Shown piece by piece: positions 15,990-25,183 of a stretch of DNA of 64,000 nucleotides. The notes under the pieces are model-generated. The model worked only from the letters and a program-made list of their open reading frames with translations. It ran no database searches and was not told the DNA's origin. Source of the stretch: an uncultured Ferrovibrio sp. Lineage in GTDB: Bacteria > Pseudomonadota > Alphaproteobacteria > Ferrovibrionales > Ferrovibrionaceae. The stretch is from contig NZ_CALGPC010000008.1 in the NCBI RefSeq assembly GCF_937960835.1, positions 16,939-80,938 on the forward strand, in the 5' to 3' direction. Position 1 is the stretch's first letter; the number at the start of each line of letters is the position of its first letter. Made by a program: the position numbers and the translations under genes.

Positions 15990-16739
15990 CTACGACGCCA
16001 CGAAGTCGCGATAGGCCGTTGCCAGTTCGGGCGTGACGGCTTCCACGATGGTCTTGCCATGGGCGGCCGAGGCCAGCGCCGGGTTGGAGCCGATGCGGCC
16101 ATCGGCAAAGCGCCGGCGGTAATCGGCTGCATCCGTGAAGCTGCCCGAGGGCGCGACCTCCGGGGCCATCGCCGCGACGGCCTTCACCGCCTCGGGATAG
16201 GCGTGATAGGTGACCGACACTTCGCTGGGCGTGGCGTGGCTGCCTTCGACGCCGGGGAACAGGCTTTGCGACAGCCGCCTGGCCGAGGGCGCTTCCCACC
16301 AGTTCTTCAGCATACAGCGCACCGGCGTGCCGTTGCTCAGGCCGGCCTGCAGGCTGGTCTCGGCATAGATTTCGGAGAAGGCGGCTGTCGTGGTGGCGAC
16401 ATTGCCGCCATGGCCGTTGAGGAAGAAGAAGCGGGTGAAGCCATGCCGGCTGAGCGAGGCCACCATGTCGCGGATCACCGCGATCAGGGTGGAGGGGCGC
16501 AGCGTCATGCTACCGGGAAAAGCGAGGTGATGCTGCGCCATGCCGACGCTGATCGTCGGCGCGACCATCGCATCGGCCTGCTTGCCGACTTCACGGGCGA
16601 AGACCTCGGCACAGATCGCATCGGTGCCGATCAGGCCGTTCGGGCCGTGCTGCTCGGTAGAGCCGATCGGGATGATGATGCCGGTCGAACGCTTCAGATA
16701 GGCTTCGACTTCCTGCCAGGTGCATAGCGCCAGTTGCAT
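15990..16739 (-). CDS. Creatininase-family protein
   Basis: This 249-residue protein has the metal-binding pattern of the creatininase/MftE family: STEQHGP with E29 and H31, D40 in GTDAICAE, the NGHGGN motif and a later glutamate in TPSEVSV. Family members hydrolyse cyclic amides such as creatinine, N-formyl pterin intermediates or mycofactocin precursors; substrate cannot be decided here. The start at 16739 is supported by GAGGAA 7 nt upstream. The gene stands alone. Confidence 0.85.
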   Translation of the reverse strand: MQLALCTWQEVEAYLKRSTGIIIPIGSTEQHGPNGLIGTDAICAEVFAREVGKQADAMVAPTISVGMAQHHLAFPGSMTLRPSTLIAVIRDMVASLSRHGFTRFFFLNGHGGNVATTTAAFSEIYAETSLQAGLSNGTPVRCMLKNWWEAPSARRLSQSLFPGVEGSHATPSEVSVTYHAYPEAVKAVAAMAPEVAPSGSFTDAADYRRRFADGRIGSNPALASAAHGKTIVEAVTPELATAYRDFVAS

Positions 16740-16881
16740 GGATTCCTCAAGCTGGATGGGGCGACGGTTGTTGGGCTGACGGACTGCCGCCATGGACAAC
16801 ATCAGGGCCATCTATGGCGGCAGAGCCGGAAAAACGAAGTCCGGACAAGCCGGGCTTTGCAAGGCGTGAAAAAGCCGCCGA

Positions 16882-17691
16882 TTACCTGGAGGAGCGCGGC
16901 GTGTGCGGCGTCTTCTTCAGCACGGAGATGAAATAGCCGTTATGCCAGTCGCTCTGCTTGTCATGGACCGGCGCATGCGTGTCGTCCTGCGTCGTGCGCA
17001 CCTCGATCTTGTAGAGGATATCGAGGTTGAGATTGCGGATGACGTCGTAGGTGCCCTGGCGGACCGGCGTCCAGTTCCAGTCGTCGACGATGAAGACGAA
17101 TTCCTCGGTCAGCGCGTCCAGCGCGACGGCGAGGCCGTCATACTGATCCTGATATTCGTGCGGACCGTCGAACAGATAGACGTTGAAGACGCCGAGTGCC
17201 CTGAAATCCACCTTGCGGAAATCGTCGCAGATCACCGTCGGGATCGCGGTGCGCGAGCAGCAATTGGCGACATTGGCGAAGAAGAGCGGCGCGGGACCGC
17301 CGAACTGCGACCAGTTGTCGACCGCAACGGCGCGCAGGTTGTTGCCGTAGATCGCCGAGCAGAGCGTCGAGCCGGCCCAGGAGCCGACTTCGAGATAGCG
17401 GGGGTTATCGATCCGCTCCATCAGGTTGTTGATGAAGTAGCGGTATTTCCGCCCCGACATGCCGTCGATGTTCAGCACGTAATCGTTGAGCTTGCCCTTG
17501 TATTCCAGGGCATCGGTAAAGCAGGACCGGACCAGATCGCGCAGATCCGGGCGGCGCCATTCGCCCATCAGGACCTGGGGCGGAGCGGCCTGCGCCGTCT
17601 CGGTCACCTCTGCCGCCACGGCCGCTTCGGCCTGCGCGGCAGGCTGAGCCTTCGCCGACGCGCTCTTAGTCTTTGCAGCTTTCGCTCCCAC
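16882..17691 (-). CDS. Class I SAM-dependent methyltransferase
   Basis: This 269-residue protein has a low-complexity Ala/Lys-rich N-terminus (1-40), then a Rossmann-type methyltransferase core. Motif I is YLEVGSWAGSTLCSAIY, an acidic AVDNW forms motif II, and an FNVYLFDGPHEYQDQYDGL stretch is characteristic of the Methyltransf_24 group. The substrate is unknown. The start is GTG, with GGAGGG 5 nt upstream. It stands alone, divergent from the rpsD region. Confidence 0.8.
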   Translation of the reverse strand: MGAKAAKTKSASAKAQPAAQAEAAVAAEVTETAQAAPPQVLMGEWRRPDLRDLVRSCFTDALEYKGKLNDYVLNIDGMSGRKYRYFINNLMERIDNPRYLEVGSWAGSTLCSAIYGNNLRAVAVDNWSQFGGPAPLFFANVANCCSRTAIPTVICDDFRKVDFRALGVFNVYLFDGPHEYQDQYDGLAVALDALTEEFVFIVDDWNWTPVRQGTYDVIRNLNLDILYKIEVRTTQDDTHAPVHDKQSDWHNGYFISVLKKTPHTPRSSR

Positions 17692-18085
17692 CTTACCCTC
17701 CGGAAATGGCCGCCCGCCGGACCAGCCTATGAGACCTGCCGTATTCCACCGGAGAACGCTTAAAGATCACTTAAAGGCGAGATGGCGGCATAGAACAAAT
17801 ATTCGCGGTAAACGGCGATATTCTCCGGCAGATGCCAACCGGATGCGGCAAAGGGTGCCCCGTCGGCGCCGGCCGGGTGCGGCGGGCCGTAAAGCTGGCG
17901 CCACGCTTGGGCTGCCGGGCTACCGGCCTGCTGAAACCCTTGCAGAATCCCGGCTTGACGCGCAGGGCGTCATCCGTATGATGCGCGCGCCCTCCCCGCG
18001 CCCCTCACGCGGGGTCGATGGGCATTCCTTGCATGGACGGTTTGTCGTGGCTGCCGGACCCCCATGCGCATACTAGGAAGTACGA
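17692..18085. promoter_or_regulatory. rpsD: Intergenic region with the rpsD promoter
   Basis: This is a 394-bp gap between a divergent methyltransferase gene and rpsD. On the plus strand TTGACG (17955-17960) and TATGAT (17977-17982) are separated by 16 bp, a good sigma-70 promoter match about 100 nt before rpsD. I see no other coding frame here. GC-rich inverted segments near 17995-18015 could fold in the leader, but no S4-binding pseudoknot is evident. Confidence 0.6.
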
Positions 18086-18700
18086 ATGACCAAGCGTGCA
18101 GAGTCCAAATACAAGATTAACCGCCGGCTGGGCGAAAACCTGTGGGGTCGTGCCAAGAGCCCGATCAACAAGCGGGAATACGGCCCGGGCCAGCATGGTC
18201 AGAAGCGCAAGAAGCCGACCGACTATGGCGTGCAGCTGATGGCCAAGCAGCGGTTGAAGGGCTACTACGGCAACATCACCGAGAAGCAGTTCCGCCGCAC
18301 CTATGACGAGGCGAACCGCCGCCGTGGCGACACCTCGGAGAACCTGATCGGCCTGCTGGAGCGTCGCCTGGATGCGGTGGTCTACCGCATGAAGGTGGTG
18401 CCGACCCCGTTCGCCGCGCGTCAGTTCATCAACCATGGCCATATCCTGGTCAACGGCAAGCGCGTCAACATCCCGAGCTATCAGGTGAAGGTTGGCGACG
18501 TGATCGAAGTCCGCGGCAAGGCGAAGGATTATCCCTTCGTTCTGGAGTCGCTGAAGTCGACCGAGCGCGACATCCCCGATTACATCGAGATGGACGAGAG
18601 CAAGCTGCGCGCGACCTTCAAGCGCGTGCCGATGCTGGCCGACGTGCCCTATCCGGTGAAGATGGAACCGAACCAGGTGGTCGAGTTCTACTCGCGCTAA
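18086..18700 (+). CDS. rpsD: 30S ribosomal protein S4
   Basis: This 204-residue protein of normal length starts MTKRAESKYKINRRLGENLW and contains the S4 family motifs YGPGQHG and the S4 RNA-binding domain around 95-155 (LERRLDAVVYRM, RQFINHGHILVNGKRVNIPSY). S4 nucleates 16S rRNA assembly. It is a single-gene unit with its own promoter and terminator, as is usual in alphaproteobacteria, not part of the S13-S11-alpha operon. Confidence 0.98.
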   Translation: MTKRAESKYKINRRLGENLWGRAKSPINKREYGPGQHGQKRKKPTDYGVQLMAKQRLKGYYGNITEKQFRRTYDEANRRRGDTSENLIGLLERRLDAVVYRMKVVPTPFAARQFINHGHILVNGKRVNIPSYQVKVGDVIEVRGKAKDYPFVLESLKSTERDIPDYIEMDESKLRATFKRVPMLADVPYPVKMEPNQVVEFYSR

Positions 18701-18724
18701 TCCGGATATCGGCATTTCGATTAC

Positions 18725-18757
18725 AAAAGGCCGCTCGCAGGAGCGGCCTTTTGCTTT
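18725..18757 (+). terminator. Rho-independent terminator of rpsD
   Basis: The stem AAAAGGCCGCTC (18725-18736) pairs perfectly with GAGCGGCCTTTT (18741-18752) across a GCAG loop and is followed by a T-rich tail. The A-run on the other side makes it usable in both directions, for rpsD and the convergent gene at 18776. Confidence 0.95.
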
Positions 18758-18775
18758 ATTCCGCGAATGCAGCCG

Positions 18776-19159
18776 TCACACCGCGCCCATGGCGTGGTCA
18801 ATGATGTAGCGCCAGCTGCCGTCAGCCTGACGGCGCACGATTTCGGCGCTGCGGCCCGATGCCACGACGGCGCCATTCTCCTCTGCGATTGTCCAGTCGG
18901 CGCGCAGCAGGGCGATGTCAGGCCGCTCGATGCAGAAAACGTTGCGGGACTGCATGCGGCCGGGCATAGCCAGCAGCGCCTGAAGCGCCTCGGCAATCTG
19001 CTTCCGCCCCGTGATGGTTGCGCCATCCGCATCGGCGCGCAGGCAGGCATCTTCCTCATACAGCGCTAGAAGATCATCCAGGCTGCGGCGATTGAAAGCA
19101 TCGGCAAAGGCTGCGTTGATCGCGGCGGGATGCGTGATCCGCTGAATTTCTTTTTGCAT
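18776..19159 (-). CDS. SnoaL/NTF2-like protein
   Basis: This 127-residue NTF2-fold protein of the SgcJ/EcaC type contains NAAFADAFNRRSLDDLLALYEEDA near the start, and a C-terminal SWRYIIDHAM. Such proteins bind small molecules and may be isomerases, hydrolases or binding partners; the activity is unknown. GGAG 7 nt upstream supports the ATG at 19159 over the one at 19171. It diverges from an HxlR regulator 120 bp away, which probably controls it. Confidence 0.8.
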   Translation of the reverse strand: MQKEIQRITHPAAINAAFADAFNRRSLDDLLALYEEDACLRADADGATITGRKQIAEALQALLAMPGRMQSRNVFCIERPDIALLRADWTIAEENGAVVASGRSAEIVRRQADGSWRYIIDHAMGAV

Positions 19160-19278
19160 GCTCTGCTCCATATGAATTGCGGGTGAATTGTGGAGCTTTG
19201 CTATAGAGCACATGGCCACGACGCTATCCAAACGGGAAGGAACGCGCGGCCGGATCGACAGGGAGCATGGAGGAGGGC

Positions 19279-19665
19279 ATGAGCGAGACTCTGCATGTCG
19301 CTGCACCGCAACTCAGCAGTGCACAGCTCGCCAGGTCGGCACCGCTTGATAAGCCCGTGCCCAGACGGCCGGATGCCTGTCCGGTGGAAGACTGGCTCAG
19401 TTTCCTAGGTCATCGCTGGAATGCGCTGGTGCTGTGGCATCTCCAGCATGGCCCGCTGCGCCACCAGCAGCTGATGGCCCGCCTGCCCGGGATCACGGCG
19501 AAGGTGCTGGCCGAGCGCCTGGCCGGACTGGCGCGGCGCGGCCTGATCGAACGCGAGATCATCGGCGGCTTCCCCCGCACGGTGCTCTATCGCCTTAGCG
19601 CGCGCGGCCAAACCATCGTGCCCATCCTCGACCAGATCGAACTTTGGTCGAAAGCAGCACACTGA
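19279..19665 (+). CDS. HxlR-family transcriptional regulator
   Basis: This 128-residue winged-helix protein shows the HxlR pattern: CPVEDWLSFLGHRWNALVLWHL, then QLMARLPGITAKVLAERL and a wing around EREIIGGFPRTVLYRLS. Its N-terminus (about 1-30) is longer than usual. The start at 19279 is chosen because GGAGGAGGG lies just upstream. It is divergent from the SnoaL-like gene, the usual arrangement for a regulator of its neighbour. Confidence 0.88.
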   Translation: MSETLHVAAPQLSSAQLARSAPLDKPVPRRPDACPVEDWLSFLGHRWNALVLWHLQHGPLRHQQLMARLPGITAKVLAERLAGLARRGLIEREIIGGFPRTVLYRLSARGQTIVPILDQIELWSKAAH

Positions 19666-19792
19666 ATATTTCGCCAGGAACCTCCCCCTGGAGGACAGGT
19701 CAGATTTTCCGCGAAATTCTCTTGGTTCTGCCGGGCAATACCGGCTAGAAATACGCCCAGGTGGGGATTGCTTCAGGGGGTGGCCACGCCCG

Positions 19793-22700
19793 GTGTCGGA
19801 GACGATGCCGGGTGGCCAAGGGTCGTTGAGTAATCCATCCGTCTTGCGCATGCGGACCTCCACCGTCGAGTGGAACGCCAATCCGCGGGCTCTGGCCATT
19901 CAGTTTGCCGTAGTGGCCTGCATCTGCGCCCTGGCCATCGGCATCATCGCCTATCTCTACAACAGGGAACGCGACAGCCTGCTGCAGGAGGGACTGGGCG
20001 CGGCGCAAGGGCATGTCGCCCGCATCAATCAGCAGATCGAGCGCCGTTTCGACTCCCTGCTGATCGCCGGCACGATGCTGCGCGACGTCGCGCGCCAGCT
20101 GCATGACAAGGACGATCTGACGGCGCTGTTCATTCCGGTCGCCAGCGCGTTGCTGGAGCGCACACCGATGGTGAGCCGGATCTATATCGGCTATCCGGAC
20201 GGCTCCTACCATGGCGCGGAAGCAACCGCCGGCACGGTCAGCATCGCCGCAGCAGGCCAGGAGGATTTCCGCCAGCAGGCCTGGTTCCGCCAGGCCACCG
20301 AACGCCGCGATCCGATCTGGATTCCGCCGCACGTGATCCGCAGCGATGCCGAGCCGCAGATCACCTATGCCGTGCCGCTGCTCGATCAGACCGGCCAGGT
20401 GAAGGCCGTGGTCGGCCTCGATATCGGGCTTGGCACCGTGTCGCATCTTTTGCAGCCGGAAATCGAGCGGTTTCGCGGCAAGGTCTTCATCGCCGACCGC
20501 AATGGCGAAGTGCTGTGGCATCCCGCGCTGGAAGCACGGCTGAAACCGGGCACCGCTCCCCTGCAGGTGGACGATCTCGGCGATGACGACGCGCTGGCGA
20601 TGTATGCCGAGCTGGGCGACGCCATGCCGGCCCGCGGCATTGCGCGGCAGCGCGGCGGCCTGCTGATTGCCGCCACCAGCGGCGCGATCAGCCAGGCCTG
20701 GCCGTTCAGCGCCTATGTCGGCCTGCCCGAGACCGTGGTGGTGGCGCCGGCCAACACGCATCTGCAGAACAATCTCGTCATCGCCTTCATGGTCACGCTC
20801 GCGCTGATCGTCGGCGTGATCTACACCGCGCGGCTGCGCAGCGAAGTCGCCGCCCGCCGCGAAACCGAAGCCGAACTGCGCGTCGCCCGCGATCTGGCCG
20901 AGGCCGCGACCGAAGCCAAGTCGACCTTCCTCGCCACCATGAGCCACGAGATCCGCACGCCGATGAATGGCGTGATGTCGATGGCCGAGATGCTGGAACT
21001 GACGCCGCTGGATGCCGATCAGCATCGCATGGCGAAGGTGATCCGCGATTCCACCGAAGCCCTGCTGACGGTGATCAACGATATCCTCGATTTCTCCAAG
21101 ATCGAAGCAGGCAAGCTCGATATCGAGCGGGTGCCGTTCAACCTGACCGATCTGGTCGGCGGCGTCGGCGAGTTGCTGGCGCCGAAAGCCGACAACAGCG
21201 GCCTGGAATTCATCCTCGATATCGATCCCTCGATCCCCGAGCAGCGCATCGGCGATCCGACGCGCATCCGCCAGATCCTGCTGAACCTCGGCAGCAATGC
21301 GGTGAAGTTCACCGAGAAGGGCCAGGTGACCATCCGCGTGCGCAGCATAGAAAATGGCCTGCGCTTCGAGGTCGAGGATACCGGCATCGGCCTGACGCCC
21401 GAGCAGCTCGACAAGCTGTTCCAGCCCTTTGTGCAGGCGGACTCCTCCACCGCGCGCAAGTTCGGCGGCACCGGCCTTGGCCTGTCGATCTGCCGCCGCC
21501 TGTGCGAGATGATGGATGGCCGCATCGACGCCTCCAGCGTGCCGGGCAAGAGCACCGTCTTCTGGTTCGAGCTGCCCCTGCCGCCGGCCGAAGAAAACCC
21601 GCAGGCGCCGCAGCCTGCCGATCCGATCAGCCGCGCCCGCGTTCTGCTGCTTGGCCTGCCGGCGGCGCAGGCAGAGGTCGCGCGGCGCTATTTCTTTGCC
21701 GGCGGCGTCGAAGATGTCACTGTCGCAGCCAGCCATGCTGCGGCCGAGGCGCTGAAGAGCAGGGATTTCGATCTGGTGCTGGTCGATCCGCGCTGCCCCG
21801 ATCTGCCGAGCCTGCGGCTGTCGCAGCAATTCGGCGAGAATGCCTGCTATGCCGTGATCGCACCGCGCAACCTGATCTCGACCCTCGATGCCGCCCAGCG
21901 CGCGCATTTCCGCATTGCACTGACCTATCCGATCCTGCGGCCGGTGCTGTGGCGCAGCGCCGCCGTCTCGCTGGGTCTGCTGCCCGCCACGCAGTTCCAG
22001 ATTCAGAATGTCGAGCGCGAGGACATGGCCTTCGCGCCGCCGCCGCTGGAAGAAGCGCGCGCGGCTGGCGCCGCAATTCTGGTGGCCGAGGACAACCTGA
22101 CCAACCAGACCGTCATCGCGCAGATGCTGTCGCGGCTTGGCTATGCCTGCGAGATCGCCGAGAACGGCACGGCTGCGCTGGCATTGTATAAGGCGGCGCA
22201 GGAAAGCGGGCAGCAATACGGCCTGCTGCTGACCGACTTCCACATGCCCGAGATGGACGGCTTCGAGCTGACCCATCGCATCCGCGAGCTCGAAGCCGCT
22301 TCGGGCACGGGGGCGCGGATACCGATCATCGCGCTGACCGCCGATGCGCTGACCGGCATTCGGCAGCGCTGCCTCGATGCCGGCATGGACGAGTATCTCA
22401 CCAAGCCGATCAATTCGCGGCATCTGGGAGAGACGCTGGCGCATTTCCTGCCGCAGGCTTTGCCGCTGCGCCGGCCGGCCAACAGCAACCGCGGCGCGGT
22501 GCAGCCCGCAGCGCCAGGCCCGGCGCCGAGCTGGGATACCGACATTTTCGATCCGCAGGTGCTGCGCGACAGCTTCGGCAGCTTCGATCAGAAGGTGAAG
22601 GAACTGCTGCAGGATTTCATCGCCGACACGGCCGAGAAGATCAAGGCCATCGAGCAGGCGGCCGGCATTCCCGATATCGCCGGTACGCGCCGCACCGCGC

Positions 22701-22876
22701 ATGCGCTGAAGGGCGCGGCGCGCTCGATCGGCGCCAACCGGCTGGGGCAGGTGGCCGCCGATCTTCAGGATGCCTGCGACGCCCAGGATGCCGACATGGT
22801 CAAGATCATGGCCCGGCTGCTGGCGCCGACCTACGAAGAATTGCGCGGCCTGATGCCGGCGATCCTTGCGAGCTGA
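19793..22876 (+). CDS. Hybrid sensor histidine kinase (Cache-like sensor, HK, pseudo-REC, REC, HPt)
   Basis: This is a 1027-residue inner-membrane protein. A membrane helix (about 34-56) and a second (about 326-346) enclose a periplasmic Cache-like sensor. The dimerisation domain has the phospho-acceptor H385 in MSHEIRTPMNG, followed by the ATPase domain (DTGIGL, GGTGLGLSI). A first receiver (about 615-735) lacks the N-terminal acidic pair and the conserved lysine and looks degenerate. A second receiver (about 760-885) is complete, with phospho-acceptor D815. A C-terminal HPt domain carries H970 (AHALKG). The start is uncertain: GTG 19793, ATG 19805 or ATG 19850. It lies 28 nt before a response regulator. 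Confidence 0.9.
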   Translation: MSETMPGGQGSLSNPSVLRMRTSTVEWNANPRALAIQFAVVACICALAIGIIAYLYNRERDSLLQEGLGAAQGHVARINQQIERRFDSLLIAGTMLRDVARQLHDKDDLTALFIPVASALLERTPMVSRIYIGYPDGSYHGAEATAGTVSIAAAGQEDFRQQAWFRQATERRDPIWIPPHVIRSDAEPQITYAVPLLDQTGQVKAVVGLDIGLGTVSHLLQPEIERFRGKVFIADRNGEVLWHPALEARLKPGTAPLQVDDLGDDDALAMYAELGDAMPARGIARQRGGLLIAATSGAISQAWPFSAYVGLPETVVVAPANTHLQNNLVIAFMVTLALIVGVIYTARLRSEVAARRETEAELRVARDLAEAATEAKSTFLATMSHEIRTPMNGVMSMAEMLELTPLDADQHRMAKVIRDSTEALLTVINDILDFSKIEAGKLDIERVPFNLTDLVGGVGELLAPKADNSGLEFILDIDPSIPEQRIGDPTRIRQILLNLGSNAVKFTEKGQVTIRVRSIENGLRFEVEDTGIGLTPEQLDKLFQPFVQADSSTARKFGGTGLGLSICRRLCEMMDGRIDASSVPGKSTVFWFELPLPPAEENPQAPQPADPISRARVLLLGLPAAQAEVARRYFFAGGVEDVTVAASHAAAEALKSRDFDLVLVDPRCPDLPSLRLSQQFGENACYAVIAPRNLISTLDAAQRAHFRIALTYPILRPVLWRSAAVSLGLLPATQFQIQNVEREDMAFAPPPLEEARAAGAAILVAEDNLTNQTVIAQMLSRLGYACEIAENGTAALALYKAAQESGQQYGLLLTDFHMPEMDGFELTHRIRELEAASGTGARIPIIALTADALTGIRQRCLDAGMDEYLTKPINSRHLGETLAHFLPQALPLRRPANSNRGAVQPAAPGPAPSWDTDIFDPQVLRDSFGSFDQKVKELLQDFIADTAEKIKAIEQAAGIPDIAGTRRTAHALKGAARSIGANRLGQVAADLQDACDAQDADMVKIMARLLAPTYEELRGLMPAILAS

Positions 22877-22904
22877 ATGAAGGACTAAAGACGGAGTACG
22901 CGTT

Positions 22905-23324
22905 TTGGCCAATCAGGATAAGAAACTCGTTTACGAAAAAGTCCGCATCTTGGTGATCGAGGACGAGCGCCACACGCGACAGATCGTGTGCGGCATGCTG
23001 CGCCAGCTCGGCTTCGAGAAGGTCGACGAAGCCGCCGATGGCGAAGCGGGATTCAACGAGCTGTTGCGCACCCGGCCCTCCGTCGTGCTGTGCGACATTC
23101 ATATGGAACCGATGGGAGGCCTCGATTTCCTGGCCAAGCTGCGCGCCCTGGCCAATCCCTCGATTGCCGAGACCCCGGTCATCTTCCTGACCGCCGACCA
23201 TCATCAGGAAACCGTGCTGGAGGCCAAGAAAACCGGCGCGGATGCCTATCTGGCCAAGCCGGTCTCGCCCGCCATGCTGCAGCAGCGGCTGGACGTCATC
23301 CTGCGGAAACTGGGCTTCCTGTAA
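22905..23324 (+). CDS. Single-domain response regulator
   Basis: This 139-residue receiver-only protein has the acidic pair in LVIEDE, the phospho-acceptor aspartate in VLCDIHM, the conserved threonine in IFLTADH and the lysine in LAKPVSP. With no output domain it is probably a phosphate shuttle or acts by protein contact, most likely with the hybrid kinase just upstream through its HPt domain. It starts with TTG, preceded by ACGGAG. Confidence 0.9.
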   Translation: MANQDKKLVYEKVRILVIEDERHTRQIVCGMLRQLGFEKVDEAADGEAGFNELLRTRPSVVLCDIHMEPMGGLDFLAKLRALANPSIAETPVIFLTADHHQETVLEAKKTGADAYLAKPVSPAMLQQRLDVILRKLGFL

Positions 23325-23479
23325 CCGGCGCTGTCCGGAGGAGTTGATCCGGGATGCAACTCAGCAGTGAAACAGCGGCGCCATACTTACCAAATCATCA
23401 CTTTAGGTGATCGAATCTTAAGTACCGGTCTTCTTCTCGCTCCGCTACCAAGGCGGCCTGCCGAGGGGAAAGAGTCGGA

Positions 23480-24016
23480 ATGGCAAGAGAAGAGAGACTG
23501 GCGGCCCGCTTCGCCACGGAGCTGGAGCTGGATCACAAGCTGCTGCGGGATGCGCTGCGGCTGTGGGACTCCAAGCGCAGCGATGGCACGCCGCCCAGCC
23601 GGGCCGCCTTTGCCGCCGCCGAACTGAAGCCCTTCCTGCCCAATCTGATGATCGTCGAATACGAAACGGAAAGCGGCCGTTACCGCTTCCGCCTGATCGG
23701 CACGGCGATCACCGAAACCTTCAAGCGCGACGCCACCGGCCAGTATCTGGACGAAATCTATGCCGGCCACAAACTGCAGAGCCTGCGCGAAGGCTTCGAT
23801 GCCGCCCGGCTGACCCGCTATCCGAAGGCGTTGTTCGGCACGCTGCGCTCGCCGCGCCGCGCCAGCCTGTCGGTGGAAGGCCTGCTGATGCCGCTGGACG
23901 TCGCAGCGGGGCAGAATCCGCAGATGCTGATCGCGATCTATTTCCGCTATGCCGAGGATGTCGCCTATAGCGATGTCGAGTTCAACTGGGCGGCGGTCAA
24001 TCCGGCCTCGGCGTAA
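23480..24016 (+). CDS. PAS-domain protein (PAS_5-like)
   Basis: This 178-residue protein matches the alphaproteobacterial PAS_5 pattern: a helical N-terminus, LLRDALRLWDSKR, LPNLMIVEYETESGRYRFRLIGTAI and TGQYLDEI. It is a soluble single PAS fold without an effector domain. Such genes often lie near two-component systems, and this one follows the kinase/regulator pair after 155 bp. Ligand and partner unknown. Confidence 0.75.
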   Translation: MAREERLAARFATELELDHKLLRDALRLWDSKRSDGTPPSRAAFAAAELKPFLPNLMIVEYETESGRYRFRLIGTAITETFKRDATGQYLDEIYAGHKLQSLREGFDAARLTRYPKALFGTLRSPRRASLSVEGLLMPLDVAAGQNPQMLIAIYFRYAEDVAYSDVEFNWAAVNPASA

Positions 24017-24025
24017 GCCTCCTTA

Positions 24026-24403
24026 CTATTCCGCGGCCTTGGCTTCTTCGAAGCGGCCCTGTTCATCCTCCGCCTGCCAGCGCAGCGCGATATCCTTCAG
24101 CGCATCCAGCATCGGGCTGAGTTCGGCGCCGCGCGGCGCCAGGCTGTAGGTCACCTGCGGCGGGATGGTGGCGACATAGTCGCGATGCACCAGGCGCGCT
24201 TCCTCCAGCATGCGCAGACGCTCGGTGAGGACTTTTGCCGAAATACCGCCGACCTCGCGCTTCAGCTCGCCGAAGCGGCGCGGCCCCTGCGTGCGCAGAA
24301 CATAAAGGATGTAGGTCGTCCACGGCCCCATCAGCAAACGCAGCACGGCGTCCACGGGGCAGCCGTTCTTTCCCTCGGACGTTTGACAGAGCGAACTGGC
24401 CAT
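24026..24403 (-). CDS. HxlR-family transcriptional regulator
   Basis: This 125-residue winged-helix protein has the family's N-terminal cysteine in GCPVDAVLRLLMGPWTTYILYVL, then FGELKREVGGISAKVLTERLRMLE and a wing at IPPQVTYSLAPRG. It diverges from a WrbA-like quinone reductase gene. HxlR regulators with a single conserved cysteine near the N-terminus often sense quinones or electrophiles (YodB/QorR type), so control of the flavoprotein gene is likely. Confidence 0.9.
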   Translation of the reverse strand: MASSLCQTSEGKNGCPVDAVLRLLMGPWTTYILYVLRTQGPRRFGELKREVGGISAKVLTERLRMLEEARLVHRDYVATIPPQVTYSLAPRGAELSPMLDALKDIALRWQAEDEQGRFEEAKAAE

Positions 24404-24444
24404 TCGGTTTCTCCCAGAAGCGCGATCGTGACGACCGTCACTTA

Positions 24445-24510
24445 GTTACTTAAAGGTATCTACTTTACCCGCGAAATCAATACCCCATAATGGTGATTAC
24501 CTGAAGTAAC
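24445..24510. promoter_or_regulatory. Candidate HxlR operator pair between divergent genes
   Basis: GTTACTTAAAGGTATC at 24445-24460 and GATTACCTGAAGTAAC at 24495-24510 are near-inverse copies of one another. A third related site, TTTAGGTAATTG, lies at 24520-24531. They sit in the AT-rich 170-bp spacer between the HxlR gene and the WrbA-like gene, where the regulator would bind. Confidence 0.55.
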
Positions 24511-24573
24511 GAGATTGCTTTAGGTAATTGCACTGCCTCAACTGTAAAACCTTCATTCGGATAGGAAAAAACC

Positions 24574-25158
24574 ATGACCAACGTCGCCGTCGTCTATCAC
24601 AGCGGTTACGGCCATACCGAAAGACAGGCCCAGGCGGTCGCCGAGGGCGTCCGCGATGTGGCCGGGGCCAAGGCTGTTCTGATCCCGGTCGCCGAAGCCG
24701 TGGACCGGGTCGAGGAGCTGAACGCCGCCGACGCCATCGTCTTCGGCTCACCGACCTATATGGGCAGCGTGTCCGGCCCCTTCAAAACCTGGATGGACAC
24801 GACCTCGAAGGTCTGGGGCAAGTGGAACGGCAAGCTGGCCGCCGGCTTCACCAATTCGGCCTCGCAATCGGGCGACAAGCTGAACACGCTGCAGCAGATT
24901 TCGATCTTCGCCGCGCAGCATGGCATGATCTGGGTCAGCCTCGGCCTGATGCCCGGCAACAACAATTCCAAGGGCAGCGTGAACGACCTCAACCGGCTGG
25001 GCAGCTTCCTGGGCGCGATGGCGCAATCCAACGCCGATCAGGGCCCGGAGCATGGTCCGATCCCCAGCGACCTGGAAACGGCGAAGCATCTGGGCAAGCG
25101 CGTTGCGACCTTCGCCAAGCAGTTCGCGAATGCCAAGCGCGAGCTTGAGGCGGCTTAA
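24574..25158 (+). CDS. WrbA-like flavodoxin-fold NAD(P)H:quinone oxidoreductase
   Basis: This 194-residue flavodoxin-like protein binds FMN through VVYHSGYGHTERQAQAVAEG. It shows FGSPTYMGSVSGPFKTWMD and a later LMPGNNNSKGS loop. The family reduces quinones by two electrons and protects against redox cycling. It is probably derepressed when the divergent HxlR regulator senses an electrophile. A hairpin 25 nt after its stop may end the transcript. Confidence 0.88.
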   Translation: MTNVAVVYHSGYGHTERQAQAVAEGVRDVAGAKAVLIPVAEAVDRVEELNAADAIVFGSPTYMGSVSGPFKTWMDTTSKVWGKWNGKLAAGFTNSASQSGDKLNTLQQISIFAAQHGMIWVSLGLMPGNNNSKGSVNDLNRLGSFLGAMAQSNADQGPEHGPIPSDLETAKHLGKRVATFAKQFANAKRELEAA

Positions 25159-25183
25159 ACAAACGCCATCCGCATGCTAAAGC

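Noticed and set aside
19745..22912. A 1055-residue minus-strand frame across the hybrid kinase
   Set aside because: It is a shadow of the kinase gene in GC-rich DNA; low-complexity His/Gly/Arg-rich product with no domain.
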